The notes under the pieces: model-generated
The model's database searches: none
What the model saw: only the letters and a program-made list of their open reading frames with translations
What the model was told of the DNA's origin: nothing
Translations under genes and position numbers: made by a program
Source: Chloroflexota bacterium
GTDB lineage: Bacteria > Chloroflexota > Dormibacteria > Aeolococcales > Aeolococcaceae
Assembly: GCA_005880445.1 (NCBI GenBank)
Contig: VBGJ01000070.1
Coordinates: 1-42,076, forward strand
Length of the DNA: 42,076 bases
Direction of reading: 5' to 3'
Part shown: piece by piece, positions 34,582 through 42,076 of the stretch
How the letters are laid out: the number at the start of each line of letters is the position of its first letter
How positions within the stretch are numbered: the first letter of the stretch is position 1

Positions 34582-37575
34582 TTGTCGGTGTTGCCGTGGC
34601 GTAGTCGGCGCAAGCTGACGTTTCCGGCTAGGGTCATCGTCCTGCTCGCCGGCGCGACACTCGCGCTCGCCCTGGTCGGCTCGACTATCGATGGTGGCGG
34701 CTCACAGGCGACCTCCGCGTCCCCCGGCGGGAGCGGGGTCGAGATTCTCCCGGGCCGCGTGGTGCACGTCGGCGCCCCGCAGACGTTTGCGACCTCGACG
34801 CCTTCGGCTGAGGGCCTCTCCGTGCCGGTAACCCTGCAGAACGTGAGCGGGCGCCCGCTCATGGCGAAGGCGGCGGACTTCCTTTTAATGGCAGAAGGGG
34901 ACACGTTCAGCCAGGTTGGCGCCCCGGCCCCGGCCGGTTCCCTCTCGGGTCAGATCGCGCCGGGAGCGTCGCGCGCATCGACACTCACCTTCTTGGTGCC
35001 ACCGGCGGCGGTCCCCGCGGCCAGCATCCTGTACCACTCGACCACCGACGGCGTGACCGGCTTCATCCGATTCAACTCGACGACGGGTGTGCCGCCGGGG
35101 GCGTCTACCACGCGGGCAGCCGCCGGGTCCGTAACGGCCGCCGCTACCACGACCAACACGGTCGAGGACAACTTCACGCGGGCGAACCAGGCGGGCTGGG
35201 GCACCAGCACCAACGCGGACGGCGTCGCCAATGTCGCCTGGGGCATGGACGGCAGCGGCTCGCTGACCAACGTCACGATCGCCGGCAACACCGGCCAGTA
35301 CGGGTATCCGGGCACGGTCAACCAAGTCGGCATCGCCTCTGCGGGCGGCACCAGCCATAACGGCGGCGATGCCCTGGTGCAGTTCTCGGTCAGCGCGGTG
35401 GGACACGTGACCCCTTACGTGGTGGAGAACGCCTGCGCCGACAAGTCCTGCTACTACGGCGCTCGGATGCACACATCCCAGCACCTGCTGGAGGTGGCCC
35501 GGCGCATGGCCGGAGGCACGGGCATCCTGGCCTCGGTCGCCTTCACGCCGACGGCGGGCACGCTCTACTGGATGCGGCTCGACGTCGTCGTGGGGAGTGG
35601 CAGCGACACCATCCGGGCCAAGGTCTGGGCCGACGGGGCGGCCGAGCCCAGCTGGATGGTCAGCGCGACCGACCTCCTCCCGCTGGCAGCGAACCTCTCG
35701 GGCACCGGTGGGTCCTGGGATCAGGCGGGCCCTGGCGAGACCATGAACTACCACTGCTACGCCTACGCGAGCAGCGGCCTGGCGACGGGGTGCGGGCAGA
35801 GCGGCACTCCCACACCGACGCCCACGCCCACGCCGACCCCCACGCCCACACCCACACCAACTCCAACATCCACACCCACACCGACACCGACACCCGGACA
35901 GCTGGCTCTGCTTCGGGCGAAGATCTGGGCGGCCGGCACGACGGAGCCGGGCAGCTGGATGGTGACCGGCGCCTCCCAGGCTGGTCCTCTGGCAGCCGAG
36001 GTGGTGGGCGCCGGGGGCTCGTGGGATCAGGCCGGCACAGGCGAGGCCATCAACTACTCGTGCTTCGCATATGCGACAGGCACTGCGGCTGCGCCGTGCG
36101 GCGGCGGTGCTGGCATCAACACGATCGAGGACAACTTCACCCGGGCGAACCAGGCGGGCTGGGGCACCAGCACCAACGCGGACGGCGTCGCCAATGTCGC
36201 CTGGGGCATGGACGGCGGCGGCTCGCTGACCAACGTCGCCATCGCAGGCAACACCGGCCAGTACGGGTATCCGGGCACGGTCAACCAGGTCGGCATCGCC
36301 TCTGCGGGCGGCACCAGCCATAACGGCGGCGATGCCTTGGTGCAGTTCTCGGTCAGCGCGGTGGGACACGTGACCCCCTACGTGGTGGAGAACGCCTGCG
36401 CCGACAAGTCCTGTTACTACGCAGCCCGGATGCACACATCTCAGAACCGACTGGAGGTTGCCGAGGGCTCCGGCGGAAACACGAGCGTTGTTGCAGCTGT
36501 GCCATTCACTGCGTCCGCAGGCCACTCCTTTTGGATGCGCCTCGACGTGACCTATGTGTCAGGCTCGTTCAACGAGCACGCCGCCAATGGGGTCGGGGAT
36601 CCATGGGGCACCGCGGTGGACGGAGCAGGCAACGTCTGGTTCGCCGAACCGGGCTGCGACTTCGGCAGCGGCTGCAGCTCATCGACACCACCCGGTCAGA
36701 TCGGTGAGGTGATAGCTGCGACGGGTTCCGTCAATCTCTATCCGCTGCCGAATCTCACCAACAACCAGCCCCTCTTCGTGGCATTGGACGGGATGGGCAA
36801 CGTCTGGTTCACCACGCCGAACAACGACATGATCGGCGAGTTCAACCCGCTCACGCACAGCTTTGTTGGCCAATGGGCCGTCACGCCCGGCACAGGCCCT
36901 TGGGATCTGACCTTCAACAAAGGTGTCATCTGGTACAGCGAGCACTATGTCAGCGCGGTGGGCGAGTTCAATCCGGCTGCGCACACGCACGCCGACTTCC
37001 AAACGCCAACCGGAAGCAGTAATCCTTATGGCATCGTCGGTAATGACCCAGCCAACGGCAACCTGGTCTGGTTCACCGAGAACAACGGGAACGTTGCGCG
37101 CATCGGCGTAGTCGACACCGCCAACGGCAACGCCATCGCCGAGTACCTCATTCGCTCGGTCTTACCCGGTTCATCGCTGACGGCTCACAGCATCGCGCTC
37201 GACGCGCAAGGACATCCATGGTGGACGGAGGGATGGGTGCACGACATCGGCACGCTCAATCCTGGTGGAGGGACTCCCGGTTCGTGTGGGACCGCGAGTG
37301 GAGACTGCCTCGGCGTGAGCGAATATGCACTGCCGACCGGCGGGTGCAGCGGTTCACATGTCTCTGGCATCCACATCACGAGCTCAGGATCGGTGTGGTC
37401 GGATGACTCGCTGTCCGCGCAGCTCTTCAGCTTCGACCCGAGCGCGGGCCAGTTCTCAGGCTATGCACTGACCAACTGCGGTGCGCACCCGCACGACGGT
37501 CTCAATGTGGACTCATCGAACCACCTGTGGTGGGACGAGGAGTTCGCCAACAACATTGGCAACTTGATCCCCTAG
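34582..37575 (+). CDS. Secreted multidomain protein: duplicated lectin/LamG-like domain, PT-rich linker, C-terminal Vgb (virginiamycin B lyase)-like propeller
   Basis: TTG start with AGGAAGGGA RBS; N-terminal TM/signal; repeated NFTRANQAGWGTSTNADGVANVAWGMDG...; PTPTPTP linker; repeated NVWF[AT]x, WFTENNG, WWTEGW, LWWDEEF propeller motifs. Confidence 0.8.
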   Translation: MSVLPWRSRRKLTFPARVIVLLAGATLALALVGSTIDGGGSQATSASPGGSGVEILPGRVVHVGAPQTFATSTPSAEGLSVPVTLQNVSGRPLMAKAADFLLMAEGDTFSQVGAPAPAGSLSGQIAPGASRASTLTFLVPPAAVPAASILYHSTTDGVTGFIRFNSTTGVPPGASTTRAAAGSVTAAATTTNTVEDNFTRANQAGWGTSTNADGVANVAWGMDGSGSLTNVTIAGNTGQYGYPGTVNQVGIASAGGTSHNGGDALVQFSVSAVGHVTPYVVENACADKSCYYGARMHTSQHLLEVARRMAGGTGILASVAFTPTAGTLYWMRLDVVVGSGSDTIRAKVWADGAAEPSWMVSATDLLPLAANLSGTGGSWDQAGPGETMNYHCYAYASSGLATGCGQSGTPTPTPTPTPTPTPTPTPTPTSTPTPTPTPGQLALLRAKIWAAGTTEPGSWMVTGASQAGPLAAEVVGAGGSWDQAGTGEAINYSCFAYATGTAAAPCGGGAGINTIEDNFTRANQAGWGTSTNADGVANVAWGMDGGGSLTNVAIAGNTGQYGYPGTVNQVGIASAGGTSHNGGDALVQFSVSAVGHVTPYVVENACADKSCYYAARMHTSQNRLEVAEGSGGNTSVVAAVPFTASAGHSFWMRLDVTYVSGSFNEHAANGVGDPWGTAVDGAGNVWFAEPGCDFGSGCSSSTPPGQIGEVIAATGSVNLYPLPNLTNNQPLFVALDGMGNVWFTTPNNDMIGEFNPLTHSFVGQWAVTPGTGPWDLTFNKGVIWYSEHYVSAVGEFNPAAHTHADFQTPTGSSNPYGIVGNDPANGNLVWFTENNGNVARIGVVDTANGNAIAEYLIRSVLPGSSLTAHSIALDAQGHPWWTEGWVHDIGTLNPGGGTPGSCGTASGDCLGVSEYALPTGGCSGSHVSGIHITSSGSVWSDDSLSAQLFSFDPSAGQFSGYALTNCGAHPHDGLNVDSSNHLWWDEEFANNIGNLIP
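35161..35498 (+). repeat. Intragenic direct repeat, copy A (~335 nt)
   Basis: Pairs with 36124..36461 at an in-frame offset of 963 nt; about a dozen mismatches over the first ~310 nt by eye. Confidence 0.85.
36124..36461 (+). repeat. Intragenic direct repeat, copy B (~335 nt)
   Basis: See copy A. Confidence 0.85.
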
Positions 37576-37685
37576 CGGCTTTCGCCAATAGGCGATCGAC
37601 TCGCCCGAAACGCGACGGATGGGAGCCGATGCGGCGCGCGGGTCGGATCGAAGAGCACGTAGACTGCGGGCCGGAGGTGACGCCC

Positions 37686-38054
37686 ATGTTTGCATCGGTC
37701 GACGACATCGCTCCCCACGTCCTCATGGAAGGTATCCACGCGCGGCCTGTGCACGGCGACCAGATCACACTTGCTATCGTCGAGCTCGGCCCCGGCATTC
37801 GCATGCCGGAGCACCGTCATCTCAACGAGCAGGTCGGCGTGGTGCTGCGCGGAGAGTTCACGTTCACTGTCGGCGGAGAGACGCAGGTGCGCCGGCCTGG
37901 TGACATGTGGGTGATTCCATCGGACGTGCCGCACAGCGTCGACGCGACCGGTGACGCAGGGTGCACGCTCGTCGAGACCTTCTGCCCGCCCCGAGGAGAC
38001 TGGGCCGACACTCGCCGCGAGCCTCCGGCTCGAGGAGTGTGGCCGCCGCGCTGA
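37686..38054 (+). CDS. Small cupin-domain protein
   Basis: From ATG 37686: PGIRMPEHRHLNEQVGVVLRGEFTFTVGGETQVRRPGDMWVIPSDVPHSVDATGDAG: cupin motifs 1 and 2. Track start 37527 is too far upstream. Confidence 0.85.
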   Translation: MFASVDDIAPHVLMEGIHARPVHGDQITLAIVELGPGIRMPEHRHLNEQVGVVLRGEFTFTVGGETQVRRPGDMWVIPSDVPHSVDATGDAGCTLVETFCPPRGDWADTRREPPARGVWPPR

Positions 38055-38135
38055 GCGGCGTCAGTAGTACGCAAGAACACGCGCCAAGCAACGCAAGTTT
38101 CCCCGGATTCCGGTCGTTGGTCGTCGTAGAACCAC

Positions 38136-41069
38136 GTGAACCGGGGAGGCGTTTCCTTGCGATCCCATCCGAGCCGCGGACACTTCGGCCGCATCGCCGT
38201 GCCGATCGGAATTCTTGCCGCCCTCACCGGCACCTTCGCCTACACGTCGAGTAGTCCGCATAGATCCATCAGCCAAGGTTGTCCCACTGGGACCCGCACA
38301 GAAGCACAGGACGGCGCAGCGGCAGATGCATGCCGGCCGCTGGGCGGTCCGGAAACAATTGGCGACCTCGCCGCGAGATACAGCATGGAGGTGGCCCGCC
38401 AGGCAGCCCCGTTCGACTCGACGGCGCCCGGCGCATACGACGCGGCGGTGGCACAAGCCGCGCAACTGCCAACGACGACGCACAGCTGGTCTCCCTACGC
38501 CCCCGCCCCGCTGTGCGCTGCCCCGACCACCAGCTCGACGGTGTGTCCCCCCGCCGGAGCGGCCAACGGAAGCTACGGAAGCGACCCCACGGCCGGGTCG
38601 GGTGTGGGCAAGCTCGGCTTCCGGACCCTCTCGGGACGGATCACGAGCTTCGCGACCGATCCAGCGAACGCATTGCATCTCTGGGCATCCCCGACGGCGG
38701 GCGGTGTCTTCGAGAGCACGGACGGGGCCGTGACGTGGAAGTCGGTTGGCGATCGCCTGCCCACCCAGGTGGTGGGCGCGATCGCATACGACGCTCCTCG
38801 GCACACGCTTCTGGTCGGGACTGGCGATAACTCATTTGGCGGCGACGGCATCAGCGGCCACGGGCTCCTGTTGAGCACGAACGACGGCAGCACCTGGAGC
38901 CGCGCCGCGGGAGTCCCTGACCTCGCGCTGAGCTTCCGCATCGTCGTCTCCCCGGCTGATCCAACCGGCAAGACCATCTACTTCGCCAGCAGCAAGGGTC
39001 TCTTCCGGTCGTGCTTCTTCGCCAGCATCGTCTCCGACGTCGTGGTGAAGGGATCCAAGTCGAGCAACGCGCCGGCAGGCGCCGTGATGGCGGTGGTCGG
39101 TTGGCGTGCCGGCAGCCGGGGTGACACCAACCCCGACGGCTCAAAAAACATGAGTTGCACGCTGAACGGCGCGACGACGCAGTGCATCCAGGCACCTCGC
39201 GACGGCGTGTACATCTCCAGCAGTGGCGCGCCAGGAAGCTTCACGTATCAGGATCAACCGACGGCACCCTCGACCAACGGGTTTGCCGCCAATCGGTTTG
39301 TCGGACGCACCGCGTTGGGTATCGCCCATGGCGCCGGCCAGAACAACGACGCCGTCTACGCGCTCGTCCAGGATGCGCAGAAATTCCAGGGATGCCTTGA
39401 CGTGCTGGACACAGCATCAAGCCCGGCGTGCAGCACCACGGTGAATGGTGAGACGTACGCGACGGTGCTCGATGGGATGTACGCCAGCTACAACTTCGGC
39501 CACAGCTGGACGAAGATCATGGACTTCACGCAAACGAAATATCCAGGCACCAACAGCAGCCTCATCGGTCAACCCGGGTACAGCCCCGGAGTCCAGGCTT
39601 GGTACAACCTCTGGGTCGACCCGGACCCCACAGTCAAGGACGCAAGCGGCAATCCGCAGCGCGTCGCCTTTGGCCTAGAGGAGATCTGGGAAAACAATCT
39701 GACGGTGCCCGGCGTCCTCAGCACTGCCTACACCCTGCAGCCGCCCGCTCCCGCGCCGTGGCACGTTGTTGGCCGCTACTGGAATGCGTGCACCGTCCTC
39801 AGCACCGGCGTTCCCTGCAATCCCGATCTCAAGTCAAACCCGATACCCGGGACAACCACCCACCCTGATCAGCATGCTTCCTTGTTCGTGCCAGATGCCG
39901 CCGGCGGCGGTGTGACCCTCTATGCAGGAAGCGACGGTGGGGTGTTCAAGCAACACGTCGCCAGTGGTTCGGATTTCACCAACGACCAGTGGGGCGACGG
40001 CCAGAATCTCGGGCTCAACACGCTGCAACCCTACGACGCGGAGATCGCCAAGGACGGCACCGTCGTGTCGGGCGCACAGGACAATGGCGAAGACAAGATC
40101 GCCCCGGATGGACACATCTACGAGATCTATGGTGGTGACGGCTTCTACAACACGATCGACCCGAACAACAGCCAGAGCATCATCGAGGAATACACATACG
40201 GAGCGAGCAGCCTGACCAATGACGGCGGCGCCACCTGGTTCAACATCTCCCCGGGGTGCGATTCGTCGAACTCGCTCTTCGCAACACCGATCGAGCAGGA
40301 TCCGACCACACCGGGTCACGTGATCGAAGGATGCACGCAGATCCAGGAGGCGACCAACGCCTACGCCAATCCTTGCGCTGTCCCCCCCGGAGCGCCTGCA
40401 AACCAGTGTGTGCTCAACAACGTCCCATTCACCGTCGCGTTCGATCTGGGCACGGCGCCATCTGGGCAAACCAACAATATTCCGTCCGCCATCGGCGTCC
40501 GGGGCAGCAACATCTACGTCGGCTTCTGCGGATATTGCGACGTGGTCACCGGCGGACTCCCCTTCCACAGCGGCATCGCCACGAGTGTCGGTGGTTGGCA
40601 CATCATCAGCAACCCGCTCTGCGCCAACTGCGGGACGCCGGATGGCACACTGCCACAGCGCTACATCACATCCACACAGCTTGATCCGGTTGATCCCAAC
40701 ACCGTGTACGTGTCGATGGGTGGGTACGGACGGCGTTGGATCCCACCAGGAGCGATCGGCGATGCAGTCAATCGCGTGGGAGACGGCCACCTCTTCGTCT
40801 CGCATGATGCGGGAGTCCACTTCACCAACATCTCCGGCAATCTGCCTGATGCGCCGGCAAACTGGACGGTCATCCGCGGCGGGGCGCTCTATGTGGCAAC
40901 CGATGTGGGTGTGTTCACGTCCAGCACGACAAGTCCCGGCAGCTTCTCGAGATTCGGTACGGGGCTGCCGGCGTCGCCGGTGTTCACGCTGCGACTGAGT
41001 CCGGCCAACGACGCCTTGATGATTGCAGCGACGTACGGGCGAGGCGTCTACAAGGTGACCCTTCACTAA
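38136..41069 (+). CDS. Large secreted BNR/Asp-box (sialidase/VPS10-type propeller) protein
   Basis: N-terminal signal/TM; Asp-box-like ESTDGAVTWKSVG, STNDGSTWSRAAG, LTNDGGATWFNIS, VSHDAGVHFTNIS. Confidence 0.8.
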   Translation: MNRGGVSLRSHPSRGHFGRIAVPIGILAALTGTFAYTSSSPHRSISQGCPTGTRTEAQDGAAADACRPLGGPETIGDLAARYSMEVARQAAPFDSTAPGAYDAAVAQAAQLPTTTHSWSPYAPAPLCAAPTTSSTVCPPAGAANGSYGSDPTAGSGVGKLGFRTLSGRITSFATDPANALHLWASPTAGGVFESTDGAVTWKSVGDRLPTQVVGAIAYDAPRHTLLVGTGDNSFGGDGISGHGLLLSTNDGSTWSRAAGVPDLALSFRIVVSPADPTGKTIYFASSKGLFRSCFFASIVSDVVVKGSKSSNAPAGAVMAVVGWRAGSRGDTNPDGSKNMSCTLNGATTQCIQAPRDGVYISSSGAPGSFTYQDQPTAPSTNGFAANRFVGRTALGIAHGAGQNNDAVYALVQDAQKFQGCLDVLDTASSPACSTTVNGETYATVLDGMYASYNFGHSWTKIMDFTQTKYPGTNSSLIGQPGYSPGVQAWYNLWVDPDPTVKDASGNPQRVAFGLEEIWENNLTVPGVLSTAYTLQPPAPAPWHVVGRYWNACTVLSTGVPCNPDLKSNPIPGTTTHPDQHASLFVPDAAGGGVTLYAGSDGGVFKQHVASGSDFTNDQWGDGQNLGLNTLQPYDAEIAKDGTVVSGAQDNGEDKIAPDGHIYEIYGGDGFYNTIDPNNSQSIIEEYTYGASSLTNDGGATWFNISPGCDSSNSLFATPIEQDPTTPGHVIEGCTQIQEATNAYANPCAVPPGAPANQCVLNNVPFTVAFDLGTAPSGQTNNIPSAIGVRGSNIYVGFCGYCDVVTGGLPFHSGIATSVGGWHIISNPLCANCGTPDGTLPQRYITSTQLDPVDPNTVYVSMGGYGRRWIPPGAIGDAVNRVGDGHLFVSHDAGVHFTNISGNLPDAPANWTVIRGGALYVATDVGVFTSSTTSPGSFSRFGTGLPASPVFTLRLSPANDALMIAATYGRGVYKVTLH

Positions 41070-41080
41070 CGGCGCGCGGT

Positions 41081-41605
41081 TTGCGTGGACAGGAGCCCGG
41101 CCAGCCACCGGCCGGTCAGCCACCGGCCGGTCCGCTCATCGACAGGCTTCGTGCAGTCAGAGACACGCATCTCAACTATCGCCGCCGCGCTGCGCTGCGC
41201 ATCTTCGTGTCCTTCATCGTCACGTTTGGCCTGATCCGGCTGCTGACGTACTCGATCCATCGCAATCTGGGACCGTTTCATGACATCACGATCGGTGGAG
41301 GCGCCAACGGCACGTTCCACATCCATCACTACTTGTGGGGCATCCTTCTCGTCTGCGTTTGCGGCCTCCTGGCTCTCAGCCTGGACGCAGCGCGGTGGCA
41401 CCCTGTCCTCGCCGTGCCATTCGGCATCGGCTTGGCGCTCATCCTCGACGAGTTCGCGCTGTTGCTCCAGCTCAAAGACGTCTACTGGGCCGCGCAGGGA
41501 CGCGTCAGCGTCGACATCGGACTCCTGACGGCAGCCTGCCTCGGTGTGTATTGCGCCGGTCCGACCTTCTGGCACGCCGTCGTGCGCGAGTTGAGAGGCG
41601 GTTGA
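41081..41605 (+). CDS. Small integral membrane protein of unknown function
   Basis: Several TM segments (FVSFIVTFGLIRLLTYSIH, HIHHYLWGILLVCVCGLLALSL, PVLAVPFGIGLALILDEFALLL); TTG start uncertain. Confidence 0.6.
   Translation: MRGQEPGQPPAGQPPAGPLIDRLRAVRDTHLNYRRRAALRIFVSFIVTFGLIRLLTYSIHRNLGPFHDITIGGGANGTFHIHHYLWGILLVCVCGLLALSLDAARWHPVLAVPFGIGLALILDEFALLLQLKDVYWAAQGRVSVDIGLLTAACLGVYCAGPTFWHAVVRELRGG
41102..41131 (+). repeat. Exact 15-bp tandem duplication, each unit with a 10-bp perfect palindrome
   Basis: CAGCCACCGGCCGGT x2; ACCGGCCGGT is self-complementary. Confidence 0.7.
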
Positions 41606-41682
41606 GCGCCGCACGCGCGCCGACCCGCTATGGTTGCGCTGCACACGAGGCCCAGACCGTGACATGCGAGGAGATGCGAACC

Positions 41683-42076
41683 ATGCGCCCTGAACAGATC
41701 GAGACGGCGCTTCGCGCCCGCCTGCAAGGCCGCTGGCTCCTTGATCATCCCTTCTACCGCCGGTGGACGGCCGGCGAGGTGAGCGTCGACGAGCTGCGCG
41801 CGTACGCGGCGCAGTACCGCCACTTCGAGGCCATGGTGCCGTCACACCTGCGCGCTGTCGCGCGTACCGCCGACCACCCGCCGCTGCGCGAGCAGGCGCT
41901 GCGCAACCTCGCCGACGAGGCGGGTGGCACGCCCACGCACCTCGAGCTGTTCGAGCGCTTCGCCTCGGCCCTCGGCGCGCCCGTGCACGCGCAGCCGAGC
42001 CCGGCGATGACACGCCTTCTCGAAACATACCGCGCCACGACCGTCGCCGGCGCTGCCGCAGGGTTCGCCGCACTGC
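41683..42076 (+). CDS. TenA/PqqC/CADD-like (heme-oxygenase-fold) protein, 3' end beyond window
   Basis: Manual translation: MRPEQIETALRARLQGRWLLDHPFYRRWTAGEVSVDELRAYAAQYRHFEAMVPSHLRAVARTADHPPLREQALRNLADEAGGTPTHLELFERFASALG...; open to the window end, absent from the ORF track. Confidence 0.75.
   Translation, partial: MRPEQIETALRARLQGRWLLDHPFYRRWTAGEVSVDELRAYAAQYRHFEAMVPSHLRAVARTADHPPLREQALRNLADEAGGTPTHLELFERFASALGAPVHAQPSPAMTRLLETYRATTVAGAAAGFAAL

Noticed and set aside
35811-35898. CACACCGACACC-like simple repeat as a non-coding element
   Set aside because: Encodes an in-frame PT-rich linker of the secreted protein.
34885-36525. 546-aa minus-strand ORF with internal repeats
   Set aside because: Its repeats simply mirror the plus-strand duplicated domain; composition non-protein-like.
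39834-41123. 429-aa minus-strand ORF
   Set aside because: Antisense to the Asp-box propeller gene.
41066-42073. 335-aa minus-strand ORF at the window end
   Set aside because: Plus strand encodes a membrane protein and a TenA/PqqC-like protein; the minus ORF is Arg-rich shadow.
1-42076. IS elements, prophage genes, toxin-antitoxin or known anti-phage systems, rRNA
   Set aside because: No transposase, integrase, phage structural or rRNA sequence recognised; the lone HNH-like domain at 29068-29586 is not enough to claim a defence system.

Overview
High-GC bacterial chromosomal segment, most consistent with an uncultivated Chloroflexota/Dormibacterota-like or actinobacterial lineage (taxonomy is inference only). 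From left to right: (1) the 5' part of an ABC-transporter ATPase gene on the minus strand, then a Tad (Flp) pilus region: TPR protein, CpaB, TadB, TadC, Flp pilin and three CpaE-like receiver+MinD/ParA paralogs. It is interspersed with CvpA, a response regulator coupled to a Cys-rich protein, an ICMT-like methyltransferase and an orphan protein. (2) A minus-strand translation block: csp, rpmG, tRNA-Trp(CCA), secE, nusG, rplK, rplA, running straight into one of the cpaE paralogs. (3) rtcB. (4) A ~16 kb co-directional run of about 13 genes, many with overlapping stop/start codons. It holds a GT39-like enzyme, a membrane GT2 with a proline-rich minisatellite tail, a GH-A-like hydrolase, a SARP/BTAD-AAA regulator, a zinc-ribbon microprotein, a second GT2, a radical SAM/SPASM protein, four extended-SDR paralogs, a classical SDR, a DUF457-like/HNH-like fusion and an AglD/LPG-synthase-type membrane protein. 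This is the best candidate for an undescribed polysaccharide or glycolipid system. (5) Two large secreted beta-propeller proteins (Vgb-like with a duplicated upstream domain, and BNR/Asp-box), a cupin, a small membrane protein and a truncated TenA/PqqC-like gene. The most checkable new observations are a two-hairpin csp leader with the GUG start in a hairpin loop, a terminator-like hairpin upstream of rpmG, an 18-bp direct repeat next to the SARP gene, and a cpaE paralog broken by an internal deletion that shifts the frame. All calls come from reading the sequence; no database search was run.
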